A stretch of 5,402 bases of DNA from Methanotrichaceae archaeon (GTDB lineage Archaea > Halobacteriota > Methanosarcinia > Methanotrichales > Methanotrichaceae): NCBI GenBank assembly GCA_013329455.1, contig DUKF01000091.1, positions 1 to 5,402 of the forward strand, written 5' to 3'. The notes under the pieces were generated by a model. The model was given only the letters and a program-made list of their open reading frames with translations, had not been told where the DNA came from and did no database searches. Position 1 is the stretch's first letter; each line of letters opens with the position of its first letter. This document shows positions 5,390 through 5,402 of this stretch, in pieces. The translations under genes and the position numbers were made by a program.

Positions 5390-5402
5390 AGTAAGGGTAA
5401 TT

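Overview
This window looks archaeal, most likely a euryarchaeal methanogen. The evidence is a full-length archaeal/eukaryal-type release factor aRF1, the archaeal/eukaryal ribosomal protein eS1 (S3Ae), a UPF0201 (COG1325) protein, a methanogen-type methylthioinosine/methylthioadenosine phosphorylase and a CooC-like nickel-enzyme maturation ATPase. Archaeal BRE/TATA-like elements lie upstream of several genes. G+C is about 60% in the conserved genes. A Methanothrix/Methanosarcina-type organism would fit, but genus is inference only.

Layout. Positions 1-344 (minus) hold the first 114 codons of a UPF0201 gene that runs off the left edge. Positions 434-1675 (minus) encode aRF1. A 220-base intergenic region (1676-1895) carries promoters firing outward in both directions. 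Positions 1896-2648 (plus) encode a purine-nucleoside phosphorylase-family enzyme whose active site suggests 5'-methylthioinosine phosphorylase. It converges on a class I SAM-dependent methyltransferase (2700-3473, minus), which is clearly lower in G+C than its neighbours. A minus-strand cluster then reads eS1 (4781-5377), CooC-like ATPase (4020-4784, sharing an ATGA overlap with eS1) and a small PKD-like lipoprotein (3615-3998, 21 bases further on).

How the genes relate. Three genes (UPF0201, aRF1, eS1) belong to or are associated with translation. The phosphorylase salvages the sulfur nucleoside made by SAM-dependent reactions. The CooC-like ATPase points to carbon monoxide dehydrogenase or another nickel enzyme, yet it is coupled to a ribosomal protein gene and not to a CODH operon in view. 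No RNA gene, CRISPR array, transposon or intergenic stretch above 300 bases is visible. I see no convincing undescribed multi-gene system. The points most worth a second look are the eS1/CooC coupling, the compositionally odd methyltransferase, the Asn specificity residue in the phosphorylase, and the outward-facing promoter region with its small repeats.
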